Source: Beijerinckiaceae bacterium RH AL1 (GTDB lineage: Bacteria > Pseudomonadota > Alphaproteobacteria > Rhizobiales > Beijerinckiaceae). Taken from it: a stretch of 64,000 nt of DNA. The stretch is taken from contig LR590083.2 in NCBI GenBank assembly GCA_901457705.2, positions 978,501 through 1,042,500 on the forward strand, in the 5' to 3' direction. This document shows, piece by piece, positions 23,222-32,462 of the stretch. A model generated the notes under the pieces. That model made no database searches and was not told where the DNA came from. It saw only the letters and a list, made by a program, of their open reading frames with translations. The position numbers were made by a program, and so were the translations under genes. The stretch's first letter is position 1; each line of letters begins with the position of its first letter.

Positions 23222-23872
23222 ATGTCCACCATTTCGACCCACGACCCCGCCGCCGCCTTCGTGCCTGCGCCGCAGTTGCAGGCCGGTGTCGATCCCGTAT
23301 GGATCGACGCCGAGCGACCCGAGGATCGTGACGCGCGCGAAATGCTGCTCGACCGCGCGTTCGGGCCGTCCCGCTTCGGCAAGACCTGCGAGCGCCTGCG
23401 CGCGCAGCGTCTGCCGGCGGCCGGCCTCTCCCTTGTCGCGCGAGCCCATGATTACGGGCTCGGCGGCGGCGAGGTCGTGGGTACGGAACTGGTGGGCACC
23501 GTGCGCCTCTGGCACGTCGAGGCCGGCGGCGTACCGGCGCTGATGCTCGGGCCGCTCGCCGTCGACGCGGGCTACCGGCGCTTCGGCATCGGGGCGCGCC
23601 TCATGGAGGCCGCGATCGAGCGGGCGACGGCGCTCGGCCACCAGGCGATCCTGCTCGTCGGCGACGCGCCGTACTACGCGCGCTTCGGTTTTGGGCGCGC
23701 GCCCACGCTAGCCCTGCGCATGCCGGGCCCGGTCGAAGCGGACCGCTTCCTGGGCCTCGAGCTGCGTCCCGGCGCGCTCGCGAGGGCGCGCGGGGCGGTC
23801 CGCGCCACAGGCGCCCTTGACCTTGCGGCACGCCGCGTCCGCCTTAAGCCGAAGCTGAAAAAGGCGGCATAG
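23222..23872 (+). CDS. GNAT-family N-acetyltransferase
   Basis: A 216-residue acetyltransferase-like protein. An acetyl-CoA binding core lies near 105–130 (LGPLAVDAGYRRFGIGARLMEAAIERA), followed by a beta-5 region with DAPYYARFGF, a pattern common in YhbS-like GNATs. The C-terminus is basic (KLKKAA). It sits between the decarboxylase and homospermidine synthase, bracketed by two palindromic repeats, so it may act on a polyamine or be unrelated. A polyamine link is contextual only. The ATG at 23222 follows a weak ribosome site (AAAGGG). Confidence 0.82.
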   Translation: MSTISTHDPAAAFVPAPQLQAGVDPVWIDAERPEDRDAREMLLDRAFGPSRFGKTCERLRAQRLPAAGLSLVARAHDYGLGGGEVVGTELVGTVRLWHVEAGGVPALMLGPLAVDAGYRRFGIGARLMEAAIERATALGHQAILLVGDAPYYARFGFGRAPTLALRMPGPVEADRFLGLELRPGALARARGAVRATGALDLAARRVRLKPKLKKAA

Positions 23873-23914
23873 GCCGTCACACCGACGTCATGTCGCACCG
23901 GCAGTGACGGCCAG

Positions 23915-24061
23915 CCCTTCTCCCGCTTGCGGGAGAAGGTGTCGGCGCGTAGCGACGACGCATGAGCGGCGAAGCCGCCTCTCCGTCGCGGCAGAGCTGG
24001 TGGCGACACACTCATCCGACCCTGCGTCGCAGGGCCACCGTCTCCCGCAAGCGGGAGACGG
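23915..24061. repeat. bipartite palindromic repeat, copy B
   Basis: Same architecture as copy A: a CTTCTCCCGCTTGCGGGAGAAG hairpin on the left, a variable core with CATCCGACC, and a CTCCCGCAAGCGGGAG hairpin on the right. It ends 26 bp before the homospermidine synthase start. Confidence 0.8.
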
Positions 24062-24087
24062 ATCAGCTCACAGGAGACCAACGAAAA

Positions 24088-25521
24088 ATGACGGACTGGC
24101 CGGTGCACGGGACCATCACGGGACCCATCGTGATGATCGGATTTGGCTCGATCGGCCGCGGGACGCTGCCGCTCATCGAGCGCCACTTCAAGTTCGATCC
24201 CAAGCGCTTCACCGTCATCGATCCCGAGGACAAGGATCGCGGCCTCCTCGACGAGCGCAACATCCGCTTCGTCAAGGATCGCGTCACCAAGGAGAACATC
24301 GACGCGCTGCTGCGCCCGCTCCTCACCGAGGGCGAGGGCCAGCCGTTCATCGTCAACCTCTCGGTCGAGGTCTCGTCGACCGCCGTCATGCGGCTCGCGC
24401 ACGATGTCGGCGCGCTCTACGTCGACACGGTCGCCGAGCCGTGGCCCGGCTTCTACGGCGATGCGTCGCTCTCCGTGTCCCAGCGCTCGAACTACGCGCT
24501 GCGCGAGGGCGTGCTTGACCTCAAGCGCGAGCTCGGCCCCAACGGCGCGACCGCGGTGTCGTGCTGCGGCGCCAATCCCGGCATGGTCTCCTGGTTCGTC
24601 AAGCAGGCGCTGCTCAACGTCGCCGCCGACCTCGGCATCGATGCCGGCTCGCCCGAGGGCAGCCAGGAGTGGGCGGCGCTCGCGCACAAGGTCGGCGTCA
24701 AGGGTATCCACATCGCCGAGCGCGACACGCAGCGCGCGGCGCAGCCGAAGCCGATGGGCACCTTCGTCAACACATGGTCGGTCGAGGGCTTCGTCTCCGA
24801 GGGCCTGCAGCCGGCCGAGCTCGGATGGGGCACGCACGAGAAGGAGCTGCCGCCGGAGGGCCGCCGCCACGAGTTCGGCCAGGATTGCGCGATCTACCTG
24901 ATGCGCCCCGGCGCCGGCACGCGCATCCGCTCATGGTGCCCCACGCCCGGCGCCCAGCACGGCTTCCTCGTCACCCATAATGAGGCGATCTCGATCGCCG
25001 ACTACCTGACGCTGCGCGAGGGCGACAAGGTCGTCTCCCGCCCGACCTGCCACTACGCCTACAGGCCGGCGGACGATGCCGTGCTGTCGCTCGACGAGAT
25101 GGCGGGCTGCCAGTGGCAGCAGCAGAAGAAGAGCCACATCCTCGACGAGAAAGAGATCGTCGACGGCATCGACGAGCTCGGCGTCCTGCTCTACGGCCAC
25201 AAGCTCAACGCCTATTGGTATGGCTCGCAGCTCTCGATCGAGGAGACGCGGCGCATCGCGCCCTACCAGAACGCCACCGGCCTGCAGGTGACCTCCGCCG
25301 TTCTCGCGGGCATGGTGTGGGCGCTGGAAAACCCGTCGCGCGGCATCGTCGAGGCCGACGAGGTCGACTTCCGTCGCTGCCTCGAGGTGCAGACGCCCTA
25401 CCTCGGGCCGGTGATCGGGCAGTACACGAAGTGGACGCCGCTCGACGACCGCGCCAAGCTGTTCCCGGAGGACCTCGATCGCGAGGATCCCTGGCAGTTC
25501 AAGAACATCATCGTGCGCTGA
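24088..25521 (+). CDS. hss: homospermidine synthase
   Basis: A 477-residue enzyme of the saccharopine-dehydrogenase-related fold. The NAD-binding loop GFGSIGRGTLP lies at residues 17–27, and VNLSVEVSS, SCCGANPGMVSWF (about 158) and WCPTPGAQHGFLVTHNEA are family-typical. It condenses two putrescines, or spermidine plus putrescine, into sym-homospermidine, the main polyamine of many Rhizobiales. AGGAGA sits 10 bases before ATG 24088; the in-frame extension upstream is repeat DNA. Length equals known HSS. It is fed by the decarboxylase at 21887. Confidence 0.95.
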   Translation: MTDWPVHGTITGPIVMIGFGSIGRGTLPLIERHFKFDPKRFTVIDPEDKDRGLLDERNIRFVKDRVTKENIDALLRPLLTEGEGQPFIVNLSVEVSSTAVMRLAHDVGALYVDTVAEPWPGFYGDASLSVSQRSNYALREGVLDLKRELGPNGATAVSCCGANPGMVSWFVKQALLNVAADLGIDAGSPEGSQEWAALAHKVGVKGIHIAERDTQRAAQPKPMGTFVNTWSVEGFVSEGLQPAELGWGTHEKELPPEGRRHEFGQDCAIYLMRPGAGTRIRSWCPTPGAQHGFLVTHNEAISIADYLTLREGDKVVSRPTCHYAYRPADDAVLSLDEMAGCQWQQQKKSHILDEKEIVDGIDELGVLLYGHKLNAYWYGSQLSIEETRRIAPYQNATGLQVTSAVLAGMVWALENPSRGIVEADEVDFRRCLEVQTPYLGPVIGQYTKWTPLDDRAKLFPEDLDREDPWQFKNIIVR

Positions 25522-25628
25522 CACAGGGTGGGCTCGCGCAGCGCGAGCCCGGACCGACATGAGACGACCCGCGCCGGTACGCCGGCGTGGGTGATTGCAA
25601 CCAACCGATTTTCAACGGAGGTGCCGTG

Positions 25629-25868
25629 ATGCGCCATTTTGCTCTTCAAGCCGCGCTCGCCGGCCTGGTTCTCGCCTCTGCCGGTCCGGCCGCGGCAGAG
25701 GTCCATTTCGGCAACAACGTCTTCATCGGCGGCCACAACTTCTCGCACCAGACCTACAACCGGCACCACCGGCTGCACGTGATGCTCTACGATCACCCCA
25801 TCCGCGGCGCCGGCTGCGTCACGCGTGGCGCGGTGCGCACGTGCCGGCTGCAGCGCATTCCGCACTGA
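25629..25868 (+). CDS. small exported protein
   Basis: 79 residues. A signal peptide of about 23 residues ends in GPAAAE. The mature part is histidine/asparagine rich (GNNVFIGGHNFSHQTYNRHHRLHV) and has two cysteines. A GGAGG site lies 7 bases before the ATG. No known family. It follows homospermidine synthase by about 100 bp and may be independently transcribed. The histidines suggest possible metal binding, which is speculation. Confidence 0.65.
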   Translation: MRHFALQAALAGLVLASAGPAAAEVHFGNNVFIGGHNFSHQTYNRHHRLHVMLYDHPIRGAGCVTRGAVRTCRLQRIPH

Positions 25869-25916
25869 GGCTGCGCCGCACGAACAGCAAAGCCCTGCAG
25901 GCGATGTCGAGCTCGA

Positions 25917-27044
25917 TCACCACCAGCGCAGCGGTAGCCCGCTCAACAGCTTGAGCGCCGTCGTCAGCGGCCAGCCGAGGGTGCGACTCAGCTCGGCACC
26001 GTTTGTCGCAAGGCATGATGCGAGGCGGGAGCGGCGGCGCCAGCGGGGCAGGGCGGGGTCGCGCTCGCCGCGGTCGAGGAGGACGAGCAGCGCGAACAGG
26101 TTCAGCTTCAGCCAGAGATTCGGGGCGAAGCGCTCTGCCTTCGCGACGAGCTGGTCGATGATGACGAGGCGCGCCCGGTCGTTCGAATCGCCGTGGCCGC
26201 CGGGCCGGAAGCAGAGCGTGCGGTCGAGCTGCGCGCGCTGGGAATAGATGTTGCCGCCGTGGATGCGGTAGGCGAACACCGGCTCGTCGATGAGCGCGCT
26301 GCCGCAGAGCGCGCCGATCGCATGGCCGAAGTACATGTCGGTCCCGGTGCGGAGCGCTGCCAGCGCCGGGTTGTCGGCAAACATCAGCAGCGCGTCGCGG
26401 CGGTAGCAGGAGCCAGAGGTCGGCGACCAGACCCACCGCGTCGTCATCGGCGGCACGAGATGGATGCGGCCGTCGAGCCGGCGCGCGGTCTCGTCGAAGC
26501 GGTGCTCGTCACCAGGCGCATGGCGGAACGGGCGCAGCATGTCGCGCTTCAGGCCCTTGCGCGAGCGCACGTAGGCGCCGAAGCCCTCGCCGCCGGCGAC
26601 GACGATCTGACCGTCGGCCACCTGCACCATGTCGCCCGAGGTGAAGCCGACATGCGCGCGCAGCGAGAGGTGCGCGTAGACGTGCGTCTCGACGCAGCGC
26701 GGCAGCAGCAGGTCGTCGGCATCGACGAAGATCACGTAGGCGCCCTGCGCCGCCGCGAGCCCGTCGAGCGAGGCCGGCGTCTGCCCGTCGTTCCGGCCGC
26801 GGGCGATGATTTTTACGGGATGGCGTTCGGCCAGCGCCGCCAAGGTCTGCAGGCTGTCGTCGGTGGAGGCGTTGTCGACGGCGATGCACTCGATGTTCGC
26901 GTAGGTCTGCGCAAAGATCGAGTCGACGAGCGATCGGATGAAGCGTCCGTAGTTGAAGTTGACGATCACGACGCTGACGAGCGGGAGCGCGATGCCGTCT
27001 GCGTCGAGCGTCGCGCCGACGGCGTCGGGGGACGATCGCGTCAT
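25917..27044 (-). CDS. family 2 glycosyltransferase
   Basis: A 375-residue GT-A enzyme. VVIVNFNYGRFI (about 25), VDNASTDDSLQTL (about 57) and the metal-binding VDADDLLLPR (about 107) are GT2 motifs. The C-terminal half has WVWSPTSGSCYRR (about 213) and FAYRIHGGN, shared with the GT2 at 35541. No membrane anchor was seen until a weak hydrophobic end. It would transfer a sugar from a nucleotide-sugar in the cytoplasm. It overlaps the GT4 gene upstream by 4 bp (27041–27044), so they form one unit. The acceptor is unknown. Confidence 0.85.
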   Translation of the reverse strand: MTRSSPDAVGATLDADGIALPLVSVVIVNFNYGRFIRSLVDSIFAQTYANIECIAVDNASTDDSLQTLAALAERHPVKIIARGRNDGQTPASLDGLAAAQGAYVIFVDADDLLLPRCVETHVYAHLSLRAHVGFTSGDMVQVADGQIVVAGGEGFGAYVRSRKGLKRDMLRPFRHAPGDEHRFDETARRLDGRIHLVPPMTTRWVWSPTSGSCYRRDALLMFADNPALAALRTGTDMYFGHAIGALCGSALIDEPVFAYRIHGGNIYSQRAQLDRTLCFRPGGHGDSNDRARLVIIDQLVAKAERFAPNLWLKLNLFALLVLLDRGERDPALPRWRRRSRLASCLATNGAELSRTLGWPLTTALKLLSGLPLRWW

Positions 27045-28192
27045 GGCCGCGCCTCCATCGCTCGCGCCGGACGGGCCGCCATGGGTTGACTGCGCGCGGA
27101 AATCACATCGCGGTAGAAGGGCTCGAGACGCGCGCCGATGATCGCCCAGTCGAGCTCGCAGCGGGCCGTCGCCGCAGCGCCGGCTGCCAGCGACGCGACC
27201 TTCGAGCGATCGGTGAGGAGCAGCGCCAGAGCCGCCGCGAGCGCTGCCGGATCGGCCGGCGGCACGAGCAGGCCGTCGCGCCCGTGCGTCACGAAATCGG
27301 GCAGGCCGCCCACGGCGGAGGCGACGACGGGGCGGCCGTTGGCGAAAGCGGCGGCGACCACGGCGCTCTGCGTCGCCTCGAGGTAGGGCGCCACCACCAA
27401 CGACGCGCGCTGGAGCAGCGCAATCGCCTCGCCGTGCTCGAGGAAGCGGTCGTGAACCTCGGCATCTGGCGCATCGAGGCGTGGCCTGAGGCGATCGAGC
27501 TCGGGCCCGCGTCCCGCCACGACGAGCCGGAAGGCAAGGCCCTGCGACCGCAGGATGTCGGCCGCGTCGAGCAGCGTCTCGAGCCCCTTGTAGGCCTCCA
27601 TGCGGCCGAAGAAGAGCAGGCATCCCGCCTCCGGCGCGCGAAGATCTTCGGGCACGAAATGCGCGCCGAGCGCCGTCGAGAGAAGCGGGCGGTCGACGTT
27701 GCGCGAGGCGCGCAGCTCGCGCTCGCAATAGGCGCCGTGAACGTGGTAGGCGGCCGCGTTGGCGCGCAGGCGCTTGCGATGGGCGGCGCCGCGCATGGCG
27801 AAGGCCGTGTCGTTGCCGACGTGCGGGCGGGGGTCGTGCACCGTCAGCACGACGGGCATGCGGCGCGACAGGCGGGTCAGCATCGCCGCCGTCGGGGCGT
27901 CGGCCTGCTCCTGCACATGCGCGATGTCGGGCCGAAAGCGGCTGACGAGCCAGGGCAGGCGCACGTGACGTGCGAAGGGGCCAGCCGGAATGCCGGCAGA
28001 GCCGTCGAAGGTCGTCAGCGCGACGCCGCGGTCTCGCACCCGCGCCACAATCTCCACGGGCGCCTCCGCAGCGAGGTTGCGACGCTCGCACACGAGCATG
28101 ACGCGCGCCCGCGCGGCGAGGCCTTCGGCCAGCCGCAGAGCGTATTCCGCGAAGTGCGGCGCATAGAGGAGGATGCGGAGGGGCTCCGTCAT
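27041..28192 (-). CDS. family 4 glycosyltransferase
   Basis: A 383-residue GT-B enzyme. The N-terminal domain begins LRILLYAPHFAEYA, and an acceptor-side motif DIAHVQEQADAP lies near 95. The donor domain has LLFFGRMEAYKGLETLL (about 205) and the E-x7-E-like stretch YLEATQSAVVAAAFANGRPVVAS. ATG 28192 is used since a GAGGGAC site precedes it; the in-frame extension to 28246 lacks support. It is followed by the GT2 gene with a 4-bp overlap. It is preceded by the LptF-like permease, pointing to assembly and export of a lipid-linked glycan. Confidence 0.85.
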   Translation of the reverse strand: MTEPLRILLYAPHFAEYALRLAEGLAARARVMLVCERRNLAAEAPVEIVARVRDRGVALTTFDGSAGIPAGPFARHVRLPWLVSRFRPDIAHVQEQADAPTAAMLTRLSRRMPVVLTVHDPRPHVGNDTAFAMRGAAHRKRLRANAAAYHVHGAYCERELRASRNVDRPLLSTALGAHFVPEDLRAPEAGCLLFFGRMEAYKGLETLLDAADILRSQGLAFRLVVAGRGPELDRLRPRLDAPDAEVHDRFLEHGEAIALLQRASLVVAPYLEATQSAVVAAAFANGRPVVASAVGGLPDFVTHGRDGLLVPPADPAALAAALALLLTDRSKVASLAAGAAATARCELDWAIIGARLEPFYRDVISARSQPMAARPARAMEARP

Positions 28193-28220
28193 GCGTCCCT
28201 CGCGCGGGGCGGCGCTACAC

Positions 28221-29381
28221 TCATATCGCGGGCTGGCCGAGCGCATGGGGCACGCTGGCGCGGCGCTTGCCGCCGCTGCCCTGCACCCGGTTCTGGCGCT
28301 GCAGCAGGTAGATCGAGGCGGCGAACTCGCAGAGGATCGCGAAGGCGACGATCCAGACGAGGCTCGGATCCCTGCGCACCAACGTCTCCATCGAGATCAA
28401 GAGGCCGATGTGCAGGCTCGGCACCGCAAGGATTGTGAGGGTGGTCGCCGTCGAGCCGCGGCCCGTCGCGGAGGAGACGGTGAGCACGAGCGCGATGCCG
28501 AACAGAACGTGAGCCAGGGCGAGCACGGGTATGCCGAGGCGCTTGGCCGCCTCGCTGGTCCATTCGGAGAGCTTGTGCGTGTCGCCGGCCTCGGTGGCGC
28601 GGTCGGCGAAGAACTCCCCGCCGGGCATCTCGAACACGCCCTTCCACCCGCGCTTCGGCATGCCGCCGGTCCCCTGCATGGCGATCGGCATGACGTATTC
28701 CTCGAAATTCGTCGCGCGCATGCTGAGGCTGTCGGCGGCCCGCGTCTGGATCGAGCCGTTGGTCAGCACCAGGACGACGCCCTGCTCGTTGCGGCGGAAC
28801 TCGGCCTGGTCCGCGGTGATGATCTGCTCTTCCTGCTTTTCCGAGTTGAACTGGTTGATGAAGATGTTCGAGGCGATGTCCGGCGTCTTCCAGCGCTGGA
28901 AGTACATCGTCCGGCGGCCGTCATCGAAGGTGTAGAAATGCGCCGGCTCCAGCATCCGGTGGTTGAGCGAGTTGCGGATGACGTAGATCACGTCGTGCAT
29001 CTCGCCGACGTAGTTGGGCGCGACCCAGGATGACAGGATGTATCCGATTATGACCGCGACCAGCGCCACCGCGGCGGCCGGGGCGCAGATCGCCCAGACC
29101 GAGAGGCGGAGCGAGTAGAGCACCGCGATCATGCCCTCCGACGACATGCGGACGAACTCGAGCATGACCGCGACGCCGACGGCGATCGGCAGGGCGATGT
29201 AGAGCACGGTCGGCATGGTGCCGAGCAGGGCCGGCCAGAGAAGCCCGCTACGCAGCGCGGTGGGCGGCAGGTAGTGAAAGATCGAGGTCATGACGACCGG
29301 GACGCAGAGGCAGACCTCGATGAGCAACGCCGAGACCGCCATGCGCTTGGCGAGGTAGAAGAACAGCAGCTTCGGCATCAA
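28221..29381 (-). CDS. LptF/LptG-family (YjgP/YjgQ) permease paralogue
   Basis: A 386-residue membrane protein with the YjgP/YjgQ plan: three N-terminal helices (about 14–35, 50–75, 95–120), a periplasmic beta-jellyroll (about 125–290, with the conserved LNHRMLEPAHFYTFDDGRRTMYF stretch split by strands) and three C-terminal helices. In E. coli LptF and LptG pair with LptB to pull LPS from the inner membrane. Here the gene lies within a glycan cluster, upstream of GT4 and GT2 genes and away from lptA/B/C at 60 kb. It may be the chromosomal lptF or a specialised paralogue. No second permease gene is nearby. Confidence 0.8.
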   Translation of the reverse strand: MMPKLLFFYLAKRMAVSALLIEVCLCVPVVMTSIFHYLPPTALRSGLLWPALLGTMPTVLYIALPIAVGVAVMLEFVRMSSEGMIAVLYSLRLSVWAICAPAAAVALVAVIIGYILSSWVAPNYVGEMHDVIYVIRNSLNHRMLEPAHFYTFDDGRRTMYFQRWKTPDIASNIFINQFNSEKQEEQIITADQAEFRRNEQGVVLVLTNGSIQTRAADSLSMRATNFEEYVMPIAMQGTGGMPKRGWKGVFEMPGGEFFADRATEAGDTHKLSEWTSEAAKRLGIPVLALAHVLFGIALVLTVSSATGRGSTATTLTILAVPSLHIGLLISMETLVRRDPSLVWIVAFAILCEFAASIYLLQRQNRVQGSGGKRRASVPHALGQPAI

Positions 29382-29548
29382 TTCCTCGTGTCGCCGCGAT
29401 TGCGCAGCGGCAGGCTCCCGTGCCTCGTCTTAAGGGCATTTGAACGGCGGTGCCCGGGGACGCAGAGAAGGAGTCTAGCAGTCCGAAGGGCGCCACGACA
29501 ACACGGCGCGGCAGTTGCTCTCCCGGGCCGGCCGCGATAGCTGGGGCC

Positions 29549-30400
29549 ATGAATTCGACCAGCCCGTCGCGCGGAATCGCGATCGTTGCCAATGACAAGG
29601 TGATGCACTGGCTCCTGGCCTTCCTCGAGAGCTGGAAGGCCACCAACGCGAGCCTGCCCGTCCACCTGGTGCCCTACGACGACAACGTCGCTCAGACGCG
29701 GCGCGTCGCGGAGGCCTACGGCGTCACGTTCGCCGATGTCGACTGCGAGGCGCTCGACAAGCTGTCGCGGCGGCTCTACCCGCTGGCCTGGGCCAAGCGC
29801 AATCGGCTGCGGAAGCTGCTCAGCCTGGTGTTGCCGTTCGACGAGGTCATCTACTTCGACGTCGACATCCTGCTGTTCCGCGATCTGACGTCGGCGCTGG
29901 GTCATCTCGAGCCGGGCGTCACCGACTTCATCATCGTCGCCGAGACGTTCGACTACGTCTACAATGAATCCGCCAAGCAGATCGATTACCTGCGCGGCGC
30001 TAAGCTGTTCAACGACGGATTCTTCATCACGTCCCGCAACATCCTCAGCGTCGATGATTTCTACGAGGCGATGGCGGCGGACGAGGCGACCTTCGACAAG
30101 GTGCGCCAGCGCGGCGGACTCTACGCCCAGCCGCTGGTGAACTTCGTGGTGCACCGCAAGCGCCTGAAGATCCGCACGCTTCCGGAGTTTATCCCCGACC
30201 TGTCGACGGAAAGCTATCACAAGGCGCAAGGGATCGACTTTAGAAGCGACGGGCCTTACGACGACTGGGGCCGTCCGATCACCTTCATCCATTGGCCCGG
30301 GGTCAGCCGTCCGAGCAACCTCGCCTTCGATCGGGTGTGGCACGAGCACGAGCGGGCCGGCCTGGCCCGCATGGCCGCAGCCGGAATCGACCTGCGATAG
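29549..30400 (+). CDS. glycosyltransferase, GT8-like
   Basis: A 283-residue GT-A-like protein. AIVANDKVMHWLLAFLESW opens the nucleotide-binding fold. EVIYFDVDILLF (about 111–122) holds the DxD motif binding the metal and sugar nucleotide. Late HWPG (HIHWPG-like) resembles the GT8 histidine. ATG 29549 begins at the conserved part. It diverges from the LptF-like gene across a 167-bp gap that should contain both promoters. Downstream on the same strand come the WxcM-like and DegT genes, so it is probably the first gene of an operon producing and using an amino sugar. Confidence 0.75.
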   Translation: MNSTSPSRGIAIVANDKVMHWLLAFLESWKATNASLPVHLVPYDDNVAQTRRVAEAYGVTFADVDCEALDKLSRRLYPLAWAKRNRLRKLLSLVLPFDEVIYFDVDILLFRDLTSALGHLEPGVTDFIIVAETFDYVYNESAKQIDYLRGAKLFNDGFFITSRNILSVDDFYEAMAADEATFDKVRQRGGLYAQPLVNFVVHRKRLKIRTLPEFIPDLSTESYHKAQGIDFRSDGPYDDWGRPITFIHWPGVSRPSNLAFDRVWHEHERAGLARMAAAGIDLR

Positions 30401-30441
30401 GGCCTTGCAGGTCCTGCGGAACGGAATGGTTTTACGCCGAG

Positions 30442-31322
30442 ATGAGTGACTTCAAGATCCATCCGACCAGCGTTCTCGGCCCGCACGTGACGGTCGAGCC
30501 GGGCGCGATCATCGGCGCGAACTGCACCATCGAGGGCCGCACGCGGATCGGGGCCCGCACGACTTTGGCGGGCGGCGTCGCCCTGGTCGGCGACGTGGAT
30601 GTCGGCGCCGACTGCATCATCGAGGCGAACGTGTCCGTCACGACGGCCGCCGCCAGCGACGGCCCGCAAGCGCGGCCGCTCGTCATCGGCGCCAAGGCGC
30701 GCATCGGCGCCGGCGCCGTCTTGTCAGCCGGGGTGAGGATCGGCGCCGATGCGACCGTCGAGGCCGGCACCGTCGTCCTCCGCGACGTCCCCGCGCATGC
30801 CGTCGTGCGCGGCAACCCGGGCATCGTCGTCGGCTTCCAGGGTCCGGCCGTGCGCGCCGCTGACCTGATCGAGACGGTGGCGGACCCGAAGGTGACCGGC
30901 GTCGCGGAATGCGGCGTGGCCGGCGTCAAGATCTATCGCTTCCCACGGGTCACCGATCCGCGCGGCAGCCTGACCTTCGGGGAATTCGGCCGCAACATCC
31001 CGTTCGTCCCGAAGCGCTACTTCATGGTTTTCGACGTCCCGAGGGCGAGCTGCGGGGCGGCCACGCGCATGCGACTTGCGAGGAGCTTCTCCTGTGCATC
31101 GGCGGCAGCGTGGCAATCGTCGTCGACGACGGCAAGGTTCGCGAGGAGATCGTCCTGGACAGTCCGGACCTTGGTCTCTACCTTCCGGCGCGCGTCTGGG
31201 GCATCCAGTACAAGTATTCGCCGGATGCCGTCCTGGTGGTGCTAGCCTCGCATTACTTCGACCCGGAAGACTACATCCACACCTACGACGACTTCGTTGC
31301 CGACATCGCGAGGCGGGGATGA
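30442..31322 (+). pseudogene. WxcM-like fusion: hexapeptide N-acetyltransferase + sugar 3,4-ketoisomerase (frameshifted)
   Basis: Residues 1–140 are left-handed beta-helix repeats (PGAIIGANCTIEG, GARTTLAGGVALVG, GAKARIGAGAVLSAGVRIGA), the FdtC-like acetyltransferase part. Residues 150–293 match the FdtA/WxcM cupin ketoisomerase (IYRFPRVTDPRGSLTFGEF, KRYFMVFDVP, then GGHAHATCEELL and VWGIQYKYS). Between DVP and GELRGGHAH the frame changes near 31045, as if one base were missing. Together these enzymes isomerise dTDP-4-keto-6-deoxyglucose and N-acetylate the resulting 3-amino sugar. The stop overlaps the DegT start (ATGA), an operon. A sequencing error would restore one 293-residue enzyme. Confidence 0.78.
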
Positions 31323-32432
31323 TCCCGTTCCTCGACGTCAAGGCGGCCTATACCGAGCTCTCCGCCGAGATCGACGACGCGATGCGGCGCGTCATGACGG
31401 CGGGCTGGTACGTGCTCGGCCCCGAGGTCGAGCGGTTCGAGGGCGATTTCGCGGCCTGGGTCGGCGCCCGCCACTGCATCGGCACGGCGAACGGTCTCGA
31501 CGCGATCGCCCTGGCCTTGCGGGCAGTGGACGTCGGGCACGGCGACGAGGTCATCGTGCCGTCGAACACCTACATCGCGACCTGGCTCGCGGTGACGATG
31601 GTCGGCGGCACCGTCGTGCCCGTCGAGCCGGACCCGCTGACCAACAACCTCGATCCGGCGCGCGTCGAGGCCGCTATTACCCCTCGGACGAAGGCGCTGC
31701 TGCCGGTCCACCTCTACGGCCATCCCGCCGATATGGCCGCGCTCGGCGAGATCGCGACGCGGCGCGGCCTTCGCCTCGTCGAGGACGCCGCGCAGGCCCA
31801 CGGCGCCGCAATCGACGGGTGCGGATCGGCCACCACGGCGACGCGGTGGCGTGGAGCTTCTACCCGGGGAAGAACCTCGGGGCCGTCGGCGACGGCGGAG
31901 CTGTGACGACCGACGACCCCGAGATCGCGCGGCGCATCGCGATGCTGCGCAACTACGGCTCGGCCACCAAGTACGTGAACGAGGTCAAGGGCGTGAACAG
32001 CCGCCTCGATCCGCTCCAGGCGGCCGTGCTGGCGGTGAAGCTCCCGAGGCTCGCCGAGTGGAACGCGCGGCGGGCCCGCATCGCGGCGATCTATGCCGAC
32101 GGGCTAGCCGGCACGCCCCTTACGCTTCCGACGACGGCGGCGGGCGCGACCCATGCGTGGCACCTCTACGTCGTCAAGACGCCCCGTCGCGACGACCTGC
32201 AGCGCGCCCTGCGCGAGCGCGGCGTCGAGACGTTGATCCACTACCCCATCGCGCCGTTCCGCCAGGGCGCCTATGCCGAGATGAAGGACGAGGCCGGACG
32301 CCTTCCCTCGCAGACACGTTCGCCGCGCAGGTCCTCAGCCTGCCGATGGGGCCGCATCTCGCCAAGGCTGACGCGCACAGGGTCGTGGCGGCGGTGCACG
32401 CCTCGCTCGACGCCCTGCGCCTCGCAGCCTGA
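31319..32432 (+). pseudogene. DegT/DnrJ sugar aminotransferase, FdtB-like (two frame breaks)
   Basis: The reading reconstructs to about 371 residues across three frames, the normal family length. The start [14 protein letters not shown] overlaps the WxcM-like stop. [22 protein letters not shown] and [10 protein letters not shown] are N-terminal DegT motifs; the frame then changes near 31818. In the second frame [16 protein letters not shown] carries the PLP lysine, followed by [12 protein letters not shown] and THAWHLYVV; the frame changes again near 32306 to [18 protein letters not shown]. Both breaks fit single-base losses in G or C runs. The neighbouring ketoisomerase/acetyltransferase points to 3-amino-3,6-dideoxyhexose (Fuc3NAc or Qui3NAc type) synthesis. 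Confidence 0.82.
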
Positions 32433-32462
32433 AACGTCGGCAGCACGCGTCAGCAGCCCAAA

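Noticed and set aside
31030-32310. Programmed frameshifting in the WxcM-like and DegT genes
   Set aside because: No X XXY YYZ slippery heptamer is present at these breaks, and three such events in adjacent housekeeping-type enzymes is unlikely. Base loss is simpler.
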